Shown here piece after piece: positions 14,301 to 15,151 of a DNA stretch of 15,151 nt. Within the stretch, counting starts at the first letter, position 1, and each line of letters starts with the position of its first letter. The stretch comes from Micavibrio sp. UBA1672 (GTDB lineage Bacteria; Pseudomonadota; Alphaproteobacteria; Micavibrionales; Micavibrionaceae): positions 1 through 15,151 of the forward strand of contig DCKO01000115.1 in NCBI GenBank assembly GCA_002320665.1, read 5' to 3'. Below the pieces are notes generated by a model. That model was not told the DNA's origin and searched no databases. It saw nothing but the letters and a program-made list of their open reading frames with translations. Made by a program: the position numbers and the translations under genes.

Positions 14301-14978
14301 TTATTCCGCCGCTTCCTGCTTGTTCTCACCTGACTTGGCCTCACACTCTTCTTCATGCGGCATATTCAGTTCTTTCTTTATCTTACCCATCTCGCGAATA
14401 ATGCAATCAATCGTAAAGGTAACATCCTCCATTTCCTTACGACTGGGCATTCCATAAGCGCGCGCTTTATCATCACCACCTATCACCCGCGCTGGAATAC
14501 CAATCGCCGTCGCACCATCGGGAATATCGCTTGTCACCACAGAGTTCGAACCAACTTTCGCATGCGCACCTATCGTTATATCCCCCAAAACTTGCGCACC
14601 AGCACCAATAATAGCCCCTTCTTTGATGGTAGGATGACGCTTCCCCTCAACCTGTCCAGCACGCCCTACCCCCCCAAGAGTAACCCCGTGATAGATTGTA
14701 ACATTATCCTCTACAATCGCCGTCTGGCCGATGACAACACCAGTGCCATGATCAATAAACAAATTCGCACCAATAGTTGCTTCAGGGTGAATTTCAATCC
14801 CTGTGAGCATACGGGTTATATTCGCAAAAAACCGCGCCAGAGCCTTTAATCCTAACCCCCAAAGGAAATTATTAAAGCGATGCATACACACAGCATGGAA
14901 ACCATTATAGGCAAAGAGAACTTCTGCAAAAGTTGGTCTAGCTGGATCACGCTCTTGTATTGATTTAATCAGGCTCAT
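14301..14978 (-). CDS. cysE: Serine O-acetyltransferase, short CysE type
   Basis: A 225-residue cytoplasmic left-handed beta-helix acyltransferase that makes O-acetylserine from serine and acetyl-CoA, the committed step of cysteine synthesis. Hexapeptide repeats run from about 60 to 165 (EIHPEATIGANLFIDHGTG, then VVIGQTAIVEDNVTIYHGVT). H77 in IDHGTG is the catalytic histidine. The dyad position that is Asp143 in E. coli is Glu62 here, as in the short Bacillus-type enzymes. HPTI (115-118) and the acetyl-CoA loop GIPARVIGG (160-168) are present. The long N-terminal helical domain of the E. coli enzyme is reduced, and the last 30 residues are charged and probably disordered. The start overlaps the upstream gene by 4 bases (ATGA). 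It converges on recG with a 30-base gap. Confidence 0.94.
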   Translation of the reverse strand: MSLIKSIQERDPARPTFAEVLFAYNGFHAVCMHRFNNFLWGLGLKALARFFANITRMLTGIEIHPEATIGANLFIDHGTGVVIGQTAIVEDNVTIYHGVTLGGVGRAGQVEGKRHPTIKEGAIIGAGAQVLGDITIGAHAKVGSNSVVTSDIPDGATAIGIPARVIGGDDKARAYGMPSRKEMEDVTFTIDCIIREMGKIKKELNMPHEEECEAKSGENKQEAAE

Positions 14979-15151
14979 ACGCTTTTCTTCTCATCTTCTT
15001 TTTCTTTGTTTTTATGATAATCCGGCGTAATAATACCCGCCGACACCACAAGTTTAACACCTTCTTCTACACTCATCTCAAGGTACTTTAATTCTTTTTT
15101 GGGCACAAAAAGTAAATAACCCGATGTAGGATTTGGTGTTGTTGGAACAAA
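14975..15151 (-). CDS. DUF502-family membrane protein, C-terminal fragment
   Basis: The last 58 codons of a gene that continues past the right edge. The fragment starts FVPTTPNPTSGYLLFVPKKE and continues with LEMSVEEGVKLVVSAGII. This closely resembles the C-terminal signature of DUF502 proteins (VPTTPNPTSGfllfVp...ldmsvEdalklivSgG), a family of inner-membrane proteins of unknown role with N-terminal transmembrane helices. Those helices would lie outside the window. After the conserved part there is a Lys/Glu-rich tail. The TGA overlaps the cysE start codon, so translation is probably coupled. That coupling does not by itself imply a function in cysteine synthesis. Confidence 0.85.
   Translation of the reverse strand, partial: FVPTTPNPTSGYLLFVPKKELKYLEMSVEEGVKLVVSAGIITPDYHKNKEKEDEKKSV

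Noticed and set aside
14355..14849. 164-residue frame on the plus strand opposite cysE
   Set aside because: It is fully antisense to cysE, with no ribosome-binding site and a composition typical of a reverse-strand shadow.
1..15151. CRISPR arrays, insertion sequences, tRNA or rRNA genes, toxin-antitoxin or defence genes
   Set aside because: I looked on both strands and saw no regularly spaced repeats, transposase motifs, terminal inverted repeats, tRNA-like cloverleafs or recognisable defence domains.

Overview
The window is a gene-dense piece of an alphaproteobacterial chromosome of moderate, locally AT-rich base composition. The assignment rests on several observations: a trxB followed at once by a LysR regulator starting with the typical alphaproteobacterial MDWDKLRVF, a type Ib aspartate/prephenate aminotransferase, a recG/sdhE/mfd neighbourhood, an AmgK-type kinase, and a BtaA/BtaB betaine-lipid pair resembling the Rhodobacter and Sinorhizobium proteins. 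I cannot name the order or genus.

Layout, left to right. Bases 1-998 hold the tail of trxB and a LysR regulator on the + strand. Bases 999-1265 are a 267-base gap with a strong intrinsic terminator and, just upstream of it, a promoter-like sequence and a foldable stretch that may be a small RNA of about 95 nt. Next comes an AT-rich alpha/beta hydrolase (+), tail to tail with a minus-strand group read from 5704 down to 2344: a conserved-looking hypothetical protein, an AmgK-like sugar kinase overlapping it by 8 bases, an aspartate aminotransferase and another hypothetical protein. A small lipoprotein with a near-consensus sigma-70 promoter is divergent from that group. It ends three bases from the end of the minus-strand mfd gene.

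The right half combines genome maintenance and lipid metabolism. mfd (transcription-repair coupling), sdhE (flavinylation of succinate dehydrogenase) and recG (fork and junction helicase) are conserved housekeeping genes. Between sdhE and mfd, in the opposite orientation, lies a two-gene operon btaA-btaB. It encodes a complete route from diacylglycerol and S-adenosylmethionine to the phosphorus-free betaine lipid DGTS. Between the converging ends of btaB and sdhE lies a perfect 16-bp palindrome whose inner 14 bp equal the core of the ParB-binding parS site. The window ends with cysE (cysteine synthesis), overlapping by 4 bases the 3' end of a DUF502-family membrane protein gene.

The observations most worth following are the parS-like site, the betaine-lipid operon lodged in a DNA-repair/respiration neighbourhood, and the candidate small RNA after lysR. 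No mobile element, CRISPR array, tRNA or rRNA was seen. No gap between genes exceeds 300 bases.
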